The notes: generated by a model from the sequence alone, not told the origin. Shown: positions 40,885-49,772, counted from the first letter of the stretch. The stretch: DNA of 64,000 bases from Coriobacteriaceae bacterium EMTCatB1 (GCA_001950395.1 BDLO01000001.1:248001-312000), one strand, 5' to 3'. Made by a program: numbers and translations.

Positions 40885-42951
40885 TCACGACCACAGCCGC
40901 GTCATCCGCTCTCGGACGCACGCGGTGGAGCTCGCCGCGTCGGCCGCCAACGCGACGCCGTCCTCGCTGCCGGTGCCTGGCGAGATGCAGTCGAACAGCG
41001 GCAGCACCTCCCGATCGATGAAGCGCGTGCGCTGGGAGTAGCCGTACGCGTCAGAAGCGCCACGGCCGGCCGCGTAGTACCGAAGCGGCCAGCAGACGTA
41101 GAGGTGGTCGCGGGCGCGCGTGCACGCCACGTAGAACAAGCGGCGCTCCTCGTCGATCTCCTCGGCCGAGCCCGTCGCCATGTCGGAGGGGATGTTGCCG
41201 TCTGCGGCGTGGATGACGAACACCACGTCGAACTCGAGCCCCTTGGCCGAGTGCATCGTCGAGAGCACGAGCCAGTCGTCGTCTAGGAGCGGCGGGCCGG
41301 CGAGGTCTTCCGTCCAGCGTGGCGGGTCGAGCGCCATCTCGGCGATGAAGCGGGAGAGGCTCTCGAAGCGGGCCGCGAGCGCTTCGAGCTGCTCGAGGTC
41401 CGCGAGCCGCGGAGCAGGCGCATCGTACGCGCGCTCCACGAGCGGCGCGAGGAAGGTGCGCGCTGCGTGCACCTGGGCGCTCACGTCGAGCCCGCCGTCG
41501 GTTCGAAGCGTCGCGAGCAGGTCGGTGAGCGCCGTGAGCGTCTCGGCGCTCTGCGGCGGGACCCTGGCGTCGCGCCACGCGGCGAGATCGCCGGCGCTCG
41601 CAGAGGCCGCCTCGACCAGCCGCCGAGCCGTGGCAGGCCCGATGCCCGGGATGAGCGCGAGCACGCGCATCGCCGCGGTCGCGTCTCGCGGGTTCTCGGC
41701 CAGACGCAGGATGGCGACGAGGTCCTTGACGTGCGCCATCTCGAGGAACTTGAGACCGCCGTACTTCACGAACGGCACGTTGCGGCGCTTGAGCTCAAGC
41801 TCGAAATCCGCCGAGTGGTGCGCGGCGCGGAAGAGCACCGCTTGCTTGCGCAGGGGCACGCCTGCTTCGCGGTGCTCCAGTATGCGATCGACGACGAAGC
41901 CAGACTGCTCGCGCTCGTCCGAGCAGCACACGAGCCGCGGCGGCTCGCCGGCCCCGCGATGGCTCACGAGGTCCTTTCTGTGCCCGCGAGAGGCGCGCGA
42001 GATGATCGCGTTCGCAGCGTCGAGGATCGGTTGCGTGGAGCGGTAGTTGCGAGTCAGCGTCACGGTCACGGCCTCGGGGAACCGTACCCGGAAGTGCAAG
42101 ATGTTCTCCACGGTGGCGGCGCGGAAGCCGTAAATCGCCTGGGCGTCGTCGCCGACGACGGTCACGCCGCGGCCGTCGGGGCGAAGCAGCGCGAGAATCT
42201 CGGCTTGGATGGCGTTCGTGTCCTGGTACTCGTCGACGAGCACGGCGTCGAAGCGGCTCCGCACCGCCTCGGCTGCCGCCTCGGTCGAGAGCAGCGCGTG
42301 CCAGAACCACAGGAGGTCGTCGTAATCGAGCACCTGCTGGCGCTCCTTGCGCTCGGTGTACGCATCGAAGAGGCGCGCGAGCCCTTCTTCGGCGTCGACG
42401 CACCACGGGAAGGCGGTCTTGAGCACCTCGGTGAGCGGCTCGTGGGCGTTCACGCAGCGCGAGTAGACGTCGAGGCACGTCGATGGCTGCGGGAACCTGC
42501 GCTTCGCGCTGCCGAGATCGAGCTCGGAGCGCACGAGCCGCATCAGGTCCTCAGCGTCCGAGCGGTCCAGCACGGTGAAGGTGGGAGGGAGGCCGAGCGC
42601 TTGCCCGTAGATGCGCAGCAGGCGAGCGGCCACGGCGTGGAAGGTGCCTCCCCATACGCGCGAGGCGCCGGCCGCCACGGCCGCGTCGCCTGAGCGTGCG
42701 AGCAAGGTCTCCACCCGCCGAAGCATCTCGGCGGCTGCGCGGCGGGTGAAGGTGAGCAGGAGGATGCGCTCGGGCTGCATACCCCGGGCGATCAGCGTGG
42801 CGACGCGCGCCGCGAGCACAGCCGTCTTGCCGGTGCCTGCTCCCGCGACGACCAGCAGGGGCGCATCTCCGTGTGTCACCGCGGCACGCTGCTCGGCATT
42901 GAGGTGCTTGAGGAGCGTGCTCTCGGCGCGTGCGTCGATGTCTACCTCCAC
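40885..42951 (-). CDS. UvrD/PcrA-like superfamily 1 DNA helicase
   Basis: 688 aa from GTG 42951, chosen because TTGGAGGA lies about 5 bases upstream and because the next upstream in-frame start (TTG 42999) would put the LexA-type palindrome into coding sequence. Motif I VAGAGTGKTAVLAARV, LLLTFTRRAAAEM, motif II VDEYQDTNAIQ, VVGDDAQAIYGFR, motif IV TRNYRST, and STMHSAKGLEFDVVFV are all present. A 3'-5' helicase for repair or replication-fork maintenance. Two SOS-box-like palindromes in its promoter suggest damage induction. Confidence 0.92.
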   Translation of the reverse strand: MEVDIDARAESTLLKHLNAEQRAAVTHGDAPLLVVAGAGTGKTAVLAARVATLIARGMQPERILLLTFTRRAAAEMLRRVETLLARSGDAAVAAGASRVWGGTFHAVAARLLRIYGQALGLPPTFTVLDRSDAEDLMRLVRSELDLGSAKRRFPQPSTCLDVYSRCVNAHEPLTEVLKTAFPWCVDAEEGLARLFDAYTERKERQQVLDYDDLLWFWHALLSTEAAAEAVRSRFDAVLVDEYQDTNAIQAEILALLRPDGRGVTVVGDDAQAIYGFRAATVENILHFRVRFPEAVTVTLTRNYRSTQPILDAANAIISRASRGHRKDLVSHRGAGEPPRLVCCSDEREQSGFVVDRILEHREAGVPLRKQAVLFRAAHHSADFELELKRRNVPFVKYGGLKFLEMAHVKDLVAILRLAENPRDATAAMRVLALIPGIGPATARRLVEAASASAGDLAAWRDARVPPQSAETLTALTDLLATLRTDGGLDVSAQVHAARTFLAPLVERAYDAPAPRLADLEQLEALAARFESLSRFIAEMALDPPRWTEDLAGPPLLDDDWLVLSTMHSAKGLEFDVVFVIHAADGNIPSDMATGSAEEIDEERRLFYVACTRARDHLYVCWPLRYYAAGRGASDAYGYSQRTRFIDREVLPLFDCISPGTGSEDGVALAADAASSTACVRERMTRLWS

Positions 42952-42957
42952 GAGGTC

Positions 42958-42985
42958 CTCCAAGCGAACAGATGTTCGCTTGGAG
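42958..42985. promoter_or_regulatory. LexA-type operator 1 (extended palindrome) of the helicase gene
   Basis: A perfect inverted repeat with 12-base arms CTCCAAGCGAAC / GTTCGCTTGGAG around AGAT. The core CGAACAGATGTTCG (42965-42978) fits the Gram-positive/actinobacterial SOS box CGAAC-N4-GTTCG. It overlaps the likely SD of the helicase gene and lies just downstream of a TACACT -10 (42984-42989, minus strand). Confidence 0.75.
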
Positions 42986-43009
42986 TGTACACGACTCAAA
43001 CGGAGCTGT

Positions 43010-43023
43010 CGAACGTCTGTTCG
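43010..43023. promoter_or_regulatory. LexA-type operator 2 of the helicase gene
   Basis: CGAACGTCTGTTCG, a second CGAAC-N4-GTTCG box, 45 bp centre-to-centre from operator 1 and near the -35 position of the same promoter. It starts immediately after the stop codon of the adenine deaminase gene on this strand. Confidence 0.75.
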
Positions 43024-44046
43024 TCAGGGCAACGCGGCAGCCGCGCGCACGGCTTCGATGTGCGCCGCCTTTGCTTCGTCGCTCAGGAACGATGCCGTGA
43101 AAGAGTTCTCCACCAACGTGACGATCTCGTCACGAGTCAGCCTGAGGGCGAGCGCGGCTTCGACGTAGTTCTCGACCAGGTAGCCGCCGAAGTACGCGGG
43201 GTCGTCCGAGTTCACCGTCACGAGCAGACCCGCGTCGAGCATGCGCTTGAGCGGGTGGTCCGCAAGCGACGGCACGACGCGGAGCCGCACGTTGGAGAGC
43301 GGGCAGACGGTGAGCGGGACCCGCTCTCGCACCAGGCGATCGACGAGAGCGGGGTCCTCAAGGCAGCGCACGCCGTGGTCGATGCGCTCGGCGCCGAGGA
43401 CGTCGATCGCCTCCGCGATGTACGCTGGCGGGCCCTCCTCGCCCGCGTGCGCGACGCGGTGCATGCCGTACGCGGCTGCCTGGTCGAACACGTCCTTGAA
43501 CAGCTGCGGCGGGTAGCCGGCTTCGGCCGAGTCGAGCCCGACCCCAGCGATGCGGTCGCGGTACAAGTGCGCCGTGGCAAGCACCCTGGCGGCGTCCTCG
43601 ACGGGCTGGTCGCGCAAGAAGCACATGATGAGCCTCGAGGTCACGCCGAGATGCGTCTCCGCGTCTTCGAGTGCGAGCAGGATGCCTGCGATGAAGATGC
43701 CGAACGGGATCCCTCGGGACAGGTGGGCCTGCGGGTCGAAGAAGAGCTCGACGTGCCGGATGTTCTGAGTGGCGGCGTTCGTCAGGTACGCCCACGTGAG
43801 GTCGTAGAAGTCCTGCTCGGTCCGGAGCACGTCGGTCATCGTGTAGTACACGTCGAGGAACGACTGAAGGTTCTCGAAATGGTACGCGGCCCGTGCAGCA
43901 TCCACGCTCGGGAACGGAGCCGACAGGGCGTTGCGCTCGGCGATCCGCAGTGCAAGCTCGGGTTCGAGCGTGCCTTCCAGGTGCACGTGGAGCTCCGCCT
44001 TCGGCAATCGCCTGACGAGGGACTCAAGCGCTTCGCGGTCCTGCAT
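43024..44046 (-). CDS. Adenine deaminase (adenosine deaminase superfamily, type 2)
   Basis: 340 aa from ATG 44046, with GGGGGAGTGG upstream. Metal ligands in KAELHVHLEGTL, the HAGEEGP motif, IDHGVRC and VNSDDPAYF. The substrate loop CPLSNVRLRVV resembles yeast Aah1-type adenine deaminases rather than the CPTSN of adenosine deaminases, so adenine to hypoxanthine is the better guess. It starts 51 bases after tRNA-Leu on the same strand, without a clear promoter between. Confidence 0.85.
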   Translation of the reverse strand: MQDREALESLVRRLPKAELHVHLEGTLEPELALRIAERNALSAPFPSVDAARAAYHFENLQSFLDVYYTMTDVLRTEQDFYDLTWAYLTNAATQNIRHVELFFDPQAHLSRGIPFGIFIAGILLALEDAETHLGVTSRLIMCFLRDQPVEDAARVLATAHLYRDRIAGVGLDSAEAGYPPQLFKDVFDQAAAYGMHRVAHAGEEGPPAYIAEAIDVLGAERIDHGVRCLEDPALVDRLVRERVPLTVCPLSNVRLRVVPSLADHPLKRMLDAGLLVTVNSDDPAYFGGYLVENYVEAALALRLTRDEIVTLVENSFTASFLSDEAKAAHIEAVRAAAALP

Positions 44047-44096
44047 CGCCACTCCCCCAAGCGTATCGGTTCCGCGCCTCGTGCCTTGCGGAGCGG

Positions 44097-44183
44097 TGGT
44101 GCCCGGGGCGGGAATCGAACCCGCACGACCTTTCGGCCATCGGTTTTTGAGACCGACGCGTCTGCCAGTTCCGCCACCCGGGC
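44097..44183 (-). tRNA. tRNA-Leu (CAA)
   Basis: Class II cloverleaf on the minus strand: acceptor GCCCGGG/CCCGGGC, anticodon stem TCGGT/ACCGA with loop CTCAAAA (anticodon CAA, reads UUG), a long variable arm GGCCGAAAGGTC, T-arm GCGGG-TTCGATT-CCCGC, discriminator A, and an encoded CCA (44097-44099). Confidence 0.95.
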
Positions 44184-44205
44184 ACGGCATGCCGCACGGC
44201 GATGG

Positions 44206-44214
44206 ATTATAGCA
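44206..44214 (-). promoter_or_regulatory. Extended -10 promoter of tRNA-Leu
   Basis: On the minus strand TGCTATAAT, a perfect extended -10, ends 22 bases before the tRNA 5' end. It is the best match to the motif that recurs across this window. Confidence 0.75.
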
Positions 44215-44250
44215 GGAGACCGCGTCCTGCGAGCGAGGCCAGCGCTGACG

Positions 44251-44811
44251 CTACAGGAGGAAGTCCGTCTTCAGCAGGGTGCCGAGGTCCGCGATGATCG
44301 AGACGAGGTTCACCGCGACGTATGCCCCGACGAGCAGCACGACCACTGCGCTGGCACCGAGCCGGTTGCTGATGCGCTGCAGGTCCTGAGCGGCCCGGTC
44401 GTCCGGGCCGCACGCGACCTCGGTCTCGGCGAGCGCCGTGACTTCTCTCGTCCCGAGCACCGCCAGCACGACCGCTGCGCCGGCTGCAACGGCGTTGAGG
44501 GCGATCCACGCGAGGTTCACGACAGACGCTGGCTGGCCTTTCAGGATGAGAGAGCCGAGCCCGGCTGACACGACTACGTAGGCGATAGCGAGAAGGGCTG
44601 TTCCCTGCACCCAGTCCAAGAGCCGGAACGCGCGCGAGATCGCCCGCTCGGGCGGCTGTGGGGTCTCGGTCAAGCTTGGCTGGTGCACGCAGCGAGAGAG
44701 CCGGGTGCTGGCCCTGAAGCCAGCAATCGCGCACGCTGCGGCAGACGCGAGGTACACGACGGCGAAAGCGATGTACGCGTAGATGTACGTCGTGGATGAC
44801 ATCGGGCCCAT
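44251..44811 (-). CDS. Hypothetical four-helix membrane protein
   Basis: 186 aa, ATG 44811 with GAGGGGG 4 bases upstream. Four hydrophobic segments (about 9-30, 69-90, 95-118, 155-178) separated by short charged loops. No motif I can name. It lies between the tRNA promoter and an HD-GYP-like gene on the same strand, about 90 bases from the latter. Confidence 0.7.
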   Translation of the reverse strand: MGPMSSTTYIYAYIAFAVVYLASAAACAIAGFRASTRLSRCVHQPSLTETPQPPERAISRAFRLLDWVQGTALLAIAYVVVSAGLGSLILKGQPASVVNLAWIALNAVAAGAAVVLAVLGTREVTALAETEVACGPDDRAAQDLQRISNRLGASAVVVLLVGAYVAVNLVSIIADLGTLLKTDFLL

Positions 44812-44904
44812 CGAACCCCCTCAGTACGTGCGTTCGTCGTATCACATGATACTCCATGAATACTCGAACCGCATGGGGGTTGTGCCGGCGATTTGCGCCT
44901 CGCG

Positions 44905-46236
44905 TCAGATTGCTCTTAGCAGGCTCGCGTCTTCAGCGGGTCCCTCAGGAGCAACGCCTGCCTGCGCCATGCCGAGCACCTGCCTCAGCGCAGCGACGAC
45001 CCGCGCGTCGAACCGTGCGCCGGCCTCCGACAGCAGGGCCGACATCGCGTCGGCTGGACGCATCGCTGGTCTGTGCGGGCGAGGCGAGGTGAGCGCCACG
45101 TACGTGTCGCATGCCCCGAGGATACGCGCAAGCAGCGGTATCGCTTCGCCTCTGAGCCCGTCAGGGTAGCCTGATCCGTCCAGCCGCTCGTGGTGCGAGC
45201 GCACAGCGGCGCAGACCTCGCCGGAGAACCCGGCCTCGCGAACCAGACGTTCGCCGGCGATGGTGTGGGATTGCACGACGTCACGCTCGCTGGGGGTGAG
45301 TGCCCGTGGAGCGGCGACGATGTCCGCGGGCACCTCGAGCATGCCGACGTCGAGCAGCTGGGCCGCCGCGCGCAGCGCCGCGACCTCGTCGCGAGGGAGG
45401 CCCAGCACGAGGCCAACGTTGACGGCCAAGTCGCTGACGGACTGCGCGTGGGCACGGTACTCCGGGACCCTCTCCGCGACGAGCGTCGCCAGGGTGCTGA
45501 CGAGACCGCGGAGCCGTTCGTTGGCCTGCTCGAAAAGCGCGCGGTTCTCCAAACCGAGCTCGAGCACGCGGGAGACGAGGGCGAGCGTCCTGGCGTCCTC
45601 CTCGGAGAACGGCGCGTCGTCCTTCCACAGCGCGATGACTGATTGCAGCTTGCCTCCGATGCGCAACGGTATCGCAAGGACGTATCCGGAGGCAGCGTCT
45701 CCAGAGCTCATCGGCTCGCCGGATCGGACGGCTTCGACGGCGCTGCTCATGATCCGTGCGGTCGCGGCCTGGGGGATGCTGTCATCGTCTGGGACCATGA
45801 GCACGTCATCAGCGACGATCGCCGCGGCGTCTGCGCCGAAGCGATCGAGCGCCATCTCGAGCGTCTTTCGGGTCGCGTTCCCGGCAGTGAGGGACGCGAT
45901 GGCCTGAGCCACGTCGTACGCGAACGCCAGCCGCGCGACCGTCGCTTCGAGATCTGATTTCGCATTCGCGAGCTCTTCATGGGCCGTGTTCAACTGGGTC
46001 TGCAGACGGCGATGCTGGTCGATCATGTACAGGACGACTCCGACGAGAAGCCCAGGGAACAACACGCGGAAGTAGTAGTTGTCGATGAGCCAGATGCTGC
46101 TGCCGACACCGAGTCCCTTGAGGATGGCCGAAGCGAGCACCCCGGCCATGCCGGTGAGCGCCAGGATGACCACGTACGACAAAGCGTGCAGCTGCCGCTC
46201 ACGCCGGATGACGGAATCAACACGTGCGTCGTTCAC
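44905..46236 (-). CDS. Membrane GAF/HD-GYP protein with altered HD motif
   Basis: 443 aa from GTG 46236 (TTGGAGGGA upstream). Two membrane segments (about 20-75), a short coiled coil, a GAF-like domain (about 110-235, FGADAAAIVADDVLMVPDD) and an HD-GYP domain. HHERLDGSGYPDG and the first His (YRAHAQSVSDLA) are present. The HD pair reads LD in AAQLLDVGM, losing the key His and the following Lys. Activity is therefore doubtful; it may be a regulatory or weak phosphodiesterase. Divergent from pdtaS. Confidence 0.85.
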   Translation of the reverse strand: MNDARVDSVIRRERQLHALSYVVILALTGMAGVLASAILKGLGVGSSIWLIDNYYFRVLFPGLLVGVVLYMIDQHRRLQTQLNTAHEELANAKSDLEATVARLAFAYDVAQAIASLTAGNATRKTLEMALDRFGADAAAIVADDVLMVPDDDSIPQAATARIMSSAVEAVRSGEPMSSGDAASGYVLAIPLRIGGKLQSVIALWKDDAPFSEEDARTLALVSRVLELGLENRALFEQANERLRGLVSTLATLVAERVPEYRAHAQSVSDLAVNVGLVLGLPRDEVAALRAAAQLLDVGMLEVPADIVAAPRALTPSERDVVQSHTIAGERLVREAGFSGEVCAAVRSHHERLDGSGYPDGLRGEAIPLLARILGACDTYVALTSPRPHRPAMRPADAMSALLSEAGARFDARVVAALRQVLGMAQAGVAPEGPAEDASLLRAI

Positions 46237-46371
46237 CGTTGGTCCCTCCAAGGTTGCCGGTCGTCAATGTCCTTATCGGGCTGGCGATGGCGAACGGTTA
46301 TATATTTCTGACAAACGGCAAGCGGCGGTATCGCGTCACACGGTTCCGCCGACCTGCGGCGCGTCCCGCTC

Positions 46372-46377
46372 TATACT
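46372..46377 (+). promoter_or_regulatory. -10 of a leaderless pdtaS transcript
   Basis: TATACT ends 7 bases before the ATG at 46384, so transcription should start at or next to the start codon. No SD is visible. Confidence 0.55.
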
Positions 46378-46383
46378 GTGCGC

Positions 46384-47799
46384 ATGAGCCGGACAGCAGA
46401 TACGCGGACATCCGGGCTTCGGCCGCTTAACGGCCACTTGCAGAACGTCGCAGACAACCTGCAGCTGATCGCCGACCTCGGCTACGGAGACGTGGCGTTG
46501 GCGGTGCCCGAGGACGGGGTCTTGCGGGTCGTCGCGGACGCCCGCCCCGCGACTGCCGTCTCTGCGATCGGCGCCACCCGCGTCGGGCGGGAGTTGTCCC
46601 CGGAAGAGGAAGCGGAGGCGTACGAGGCGCTCCGCTCGGCGCTGCCGTCCTGCGGCACGCGGCGGCGCACGGCCCGAGGCATCGTGTACGCCACGGCCGC
46701 TTACCCGGTCGTCTCCGACGACGTCATCTCTGGCGTCATCGTCCGCAACCTCGCCGACCAGGTCACGGAGAGCCCAGGCGCGATGGAAGTCGCGTTCATG
46801 GGGCTTGCCGAGCGGGTGATCCGACTGTTGTGCGAAGGTCCTGTCCTCGACGTGGACACTGGCTCGCCGTTCTCCACCGTCCGTCGCGCGGGCGACGGCG
46901 TCATGGAAGTTGATGCGAAGGGCAAAGTAGCGTACGCGAGTCCGAACGCGGTGAACATCATGCGGCTGGCGGGGATGGAAGGCGCCATCGCTGACAGAGC
47001 CGCCACCGAGCTTCCTGGGGGCGCGACCGCCGTAGCGCCCGTGGTGCACGCGCGCGGTGGCCGTGCCGTCACCGTCGAGGTCGCCGGGCGCGTCCTGAGC
47101 TACCGCGCCATCGGGTTCGACCCCGGCGCGCTCGTGGTCGTGGAAGACGTCACCGACGTCAGGCGACGGGAGCAGGAGATCCGCGTCAAGGAAGCGACGA
47201 TCCGCGAGGTCCACCACCGGGTGAAGAACAACCTCCAGACCATCGCATCGCTTCTGCGCATCCAGGCGCGCAGGGCGGAAAGCGACGAGGCGAAGCGCGC
47301 CCTTGCCGAGGCGGTCGACCGCGTGGCCTCGATGGCCGTCGTGCACGAGATGCTCGCAGCGGCCACTGAAGAAGCTGTCGACTTCGCCGCAGTGGCCCAC
47401 ACGGTGGTGGACATGGTCGTGCGAGGCATGGGTGCGGAGGGCAGGGCCCGTGCGAACGTCGAAGGCAGCACCGGCCTGGTGCCAGCAGCGTCCGCCACGT
47501 CCCTTGCGCTGGTGCTCGCCGAGCTCGTCCACAACGCGATAGAGCACGGCCTCAAGGCGGGCTCAGGCGAGGTCGTGGTGACGCTCCGACGAGGCGCTGA
47601 GGTGCTGATGCTGAGCGTGCGCGACAGCGGAGCCGGCCTGCCGGATGGCTTCGACGCGCTCACCTCCGGCAACCTGGGTTTGGCGATCGTGCGCACTGTC
47701 GTGGAGGAGGATTTGCGCGGGACCCTCGCGTTCTCGAGCGGTCGTGGCACCACCGTGACGGTGCGGGTGCCCATGGGTGCGGAAGACGGGAGGCGCTGA
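46384..47799 (+). CDS. PdtaS-like sensor histidine kinase
   Basis: 471 aa (ATG 46384; GTG 46378 possible). An N-terminal GAF-like domain (about 1-150), a PAS-like domain (about 165-265) and a HisKA_2-type kinase core: REVHHRVKNNLQTIASLL carries the phospho-acceptor His near residue 277, and ELVHNAIEHGL and DSGAGLPDGFD form the ATP site. It is soluble, with no membrane segment. In Mycobacterium, PdtaS phosphorylates the ANTAR protein PdtaR; the adjacent gene is exactly that type. The input signal is unknown; the neighbourhood suggests nitrogen. Confidence 0.88.
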   Translation: MSRTADTRTSGLRPLNGHLQNVADNLQLIADLGYGDVALAVPEDGVLRVVADARPATAVSAIGATRVGRELSPEEEAEAYEALRSALPSCGTRRRTARGIVYATAAYPVVSDDVISGVIVRNLADQVTESPGAMEVAFMGLAERVIRLLCEGPVLDVDTGSPFSTVRRAGDGVMEVDAKGKVAYASPNAVNIMRLAGMEGAIADRAATELPGGATAVAPVVHARGGRAVTVEVAGRVLSYRAIGFDPGALVVVEDVTDVRRREQEIRVKEATIREVHHRVKNNLQTIASLLRIQARRAESDEAKRALAEAVDRVASMAVVHEMLAAATEEAVDFAAVAHTVVDMVVRGMGAEGRARANVEGSTGLVPAASATSLALVLAELVHNAIEHGLKAGSGEVVVTLRRGAEVLMLSVRDSGAGLPDGFDALTSGNLGLAIVRTVVEEDLRGTLAFSSGRGTTVTVRVPMGAEDGRR

Positions 47800-47800
47800 G

Positions 47801-48370
47801 GTGCGCGTGCTCATCGCAGAGGACGAGGCCATCATCCGCATGGACCTTCGCGAGATGCTGGAGGAAGAAGGCCACCAGGTGGTGGGCGAGGCGCGCGACG
47901 GCGAGGAGGCGATCCGGCTTGCTCGGGAGCTCCGCCCCGACGTGGTGTTCATGGACATCAAGATGCCCGGCGTGGATGGGATCGCAGCCGCACGGGCTCT
48001 GTGCGACGAGCGGATCGCCCCGGTGGTGATGGTGACCGCGTTCTCGCAAGCGACGTACGTGGAAGAGGCATGCGCTGCGGGCGCGATGGCGTACCTCGTC
48101 AAACCCTTCGCGAAGAAGGACATCCTGCCTGCCATGCAAGTTGCGGTCGCGAGATTCGCAGAGGCGCGCGCGCTCGAAGAGGAGGCGGCCGATCTCTCCG
48201 AGCGGCTCGAGACGCGCAAGCTGCTCGACCGGGCGAAGGGCGTCCTCATGGCGCAGGGTCTGAGCGAGCCCGAGGCGTTCCGCAGGATCCAGAAGCTCGC
48301 GATGGACAAGCGCATGCCGCTCAAGGAGGTGGCGCGCGCCATCGTGCTCGCCGAAGAGGCGAGGGGCTGA
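47801..48370 (+). CDS. PdtaR-like ANTAR response regulator (RNA antiterminator)
   Basis: 189 aa, GTG 47801, two bases after pdtaS, with GGGAGG upstream. Receiver domain 1-120 with acidic pocket EDE near residue 7 and phospho-Asp52 (FMDIKMPG). A coiled linker leads to an ANTAR domain (about 125-185: RKLLDRAKGVLMAQGLSEPE, AMDKRMPLKEVARAIV). When phosphorylated, ANTAR dimers bind paired hexaloop RNA hairpins and prevent termination. Such an element lies at 54250-54334. Confidence 0.93.
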   Translation: MRVLIAEDEAIIRMDLREMLEEEGHQVVGEARDGEEAIRLARELRPDVVFMDIKMPGVDGIAAARALCDERIAPVVMVTAFSQATYVEEACAAGAMAYLVKPFAKKDILPAMQVAVARFAEARALEEEAADLSERLETRKLLDRAKGVLMAQGLSEPEAFRRIQKLAMDKRMPLKEVARAIVLAEEARG

Positions 48371-48389
48371 GGTCGGAGGCCCGTTGAGG

Positions 48390-48418
48390 TTGTGCTGTTC
48401 AACACCCAGTGATACATT
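48390..48418 (+). promoter_or_regulatory. Promoter of the amide/branched-chain ABC transporter operon
   Basis: TTGTGC (48390-48395), 17-bp spacer, TACATT (48413-48418). It leaves a leader of about 85 bases before the binding-protein gene; that leader contains GC hairpins but no paired ANTAR hexaloops that I can see. Confidence 0.45.
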
Positions 48419-48508
48419 CAGGCGCATACCGCTGCACGGAGCAGGCGGCTCCAGGGCGGGTGCGTCAGCGGCAGAAGGCAGCGTACGGCAACGGAAGGTG
48501 GGAGGCAC

Positions 48509-49717
48509 ATGAAGCGAGGGACAGCGCTGCTCAGCCTGGCTGTAGTGGCATCTCTGCTCGTCGCCGGGTGCTCTTCGGGCACCAAGACCGGCGGCGGCAC
48601 GGGAGGTACAGGCGCAGACGACAAGATCATCATCGGTTCAGCGCTCTGCCAGACAGGCATCCAGGCTCCGCTGGATGAGCCGGCACTGCGGGGGGCGCAG
48701 CTGGCAGTCGACGAGCTGAACGCGAAGGGCGGAATCCTCGGCAAGAAGGTCGAGCTCATCGCGATGGACGGCAAGAGCGATCCGGTGACCGTGGGCAACG
48801 TGGCGAAGCAGCTCATCGAGCAGGGGGCGGACGCCATCATCGCCCCGAGCGACTTCGACTTCGGCGGACCCGCGTCTCGCGAGGCGCAGAAGGCAGGCAT
48901 CGTCGGCATCTCGCCGTGCGCGTCCTCGCCGCTGTATGGATCTGCAGCTCTGGGCGACAAGCAGTTCACGCTCTCCATGTGGAACACCACTATGGGAGCT
49001 GCGACCGCCGAGTACGCATACAACGTCAAGGGATGGCGTTCGGTCTACGTCATCACGGACGACTTCATCGACTACACGAAGAGCCTCTCTCGGTACTTCA
49101 TCGTCCGCTTCAAGGAGCTCGGCGGCAAGGTCATCTTCGAGGACACGTACACCCAGGGTCAGGCGGACGCCTCAGCTCAGCTTGCGCGAATCAAGGCGCT
49201 CAAGGAGAAGCCGGACTTCATCTACATCTCCTCGTATCAGCCGGACCTCGCGCTCATCATCCGCACCCTTCGTGAGAGCGGCGTGACGCAGCCGGTGGTC
49301 GGCGGCGACTCGTACGACGACCCGTCGCTGTTCGAGGCCCTCGGCTCCAAGTACGGCAGCGACATCATCTATGACACGCACGGCTTCCTTTCGGACGAGG
49401 CGAACCCGAAGTACTCCGAGTTCGCGGCCGCTTACAAGAAGAAGTTCGGATCGGATCCTGATGCCGTCTGGATCATGCCCGGCTACGACGTCGTCATGGT
49501 GCTCGCCCAGGCGATGGAGAAGGCGGGAACCACGGACGGGGCAGCAGTGGCGAAGGCGATGGAGGACATGACCTTCGACTGCCTGACCGGCAAGTTGGAC
49601 TGGGCGCCGGCGGACAAGGGCCACGAGCCGAACAAGGCGGCTGCACTGGTCGAGCTCGTCGCTGGCAAGCCGAAGTTCCTCGGCTGGGTGATTCCGGAGA
49701 AGATTCCTGCTCCGTAG
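48509..49717 (+). CDS. ABC transporter substrate-binding lipoprotein, branched-chain amino acid/amide type
   Basis: 402 aa. Lipoprotein signal with lipobox LVAGC (Cys21), a Gly/Thr-rich linker, then a type I periplasmic-binding fold (GAQLAVDELNAKGGILGKKV; YVITDDFIDYTKS). Related proteins bind leucine/isoleucine/valine, urea or short amides. The adjacent acetamidase and ANTAR regulator make an amide more likely (inference). Confidence 0.9.
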   Translation: MKRGTALLSLAVVASLLVAGCSSGTKTGGGTGGTGADDKIIIGSALCQTGIQAPLDEPALRGAQLAVDELNAKGGILGKKVELIAMDGKSDPVTVGNVAKQLIEQGADAIIAPSDFDFGGPASREAQKAGIVGISPCASSPLYGSAALGDKQFTLSMWNTTMGAATAEYAYNVKGWRSVYVITDDFIDYTKSLSRYFIVRFKELGGKVIFEDTYTQGQADASAQLARIKALKEKPDFIYISSYQPDLALIIRTLRESGVTQPVVGGDSYDDPSLFEALGSKYGSDIIYDTHGFLSDEANPKYSEFAAAYKKKFGSDPDAVWIMPGYDVVMVLAQAMEKAGTTDGAAVAKAMEDMTFDCLTGKLDWAPADKGHEPNKAAALVELVAGKPKFLGWVIPEKIPAP

Positions 49718-49739
49718 AACACCCCGTTAAGATCTACAA

Positions 49740-49772
49740 GCGGGCAGGGGGCGGACCACGCTTCCTGCCCGC
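49740..49772 (+). terminator. GC hairpin between binding-protein and ATPase genes
   Basis: A 9-bp perfect stem GCGGGCAGG / CCTGCCCGC (49740-49748, 49764-49772), loop 15 bases, no U-tract. In transporter operons such hairpins often protect the binding-protein message or end part of the transcripts, giving more binding protein than permease. Confidence 0.45.

Noticed and set aside
48419-48508. Second ANTAR dual hairpin before the substrate-binding protein gene
   Set aside because: Only a five-base loop hairpin (CTGC-ACGGA-GCAG) is present and no second hexaloop or terminator could be found.
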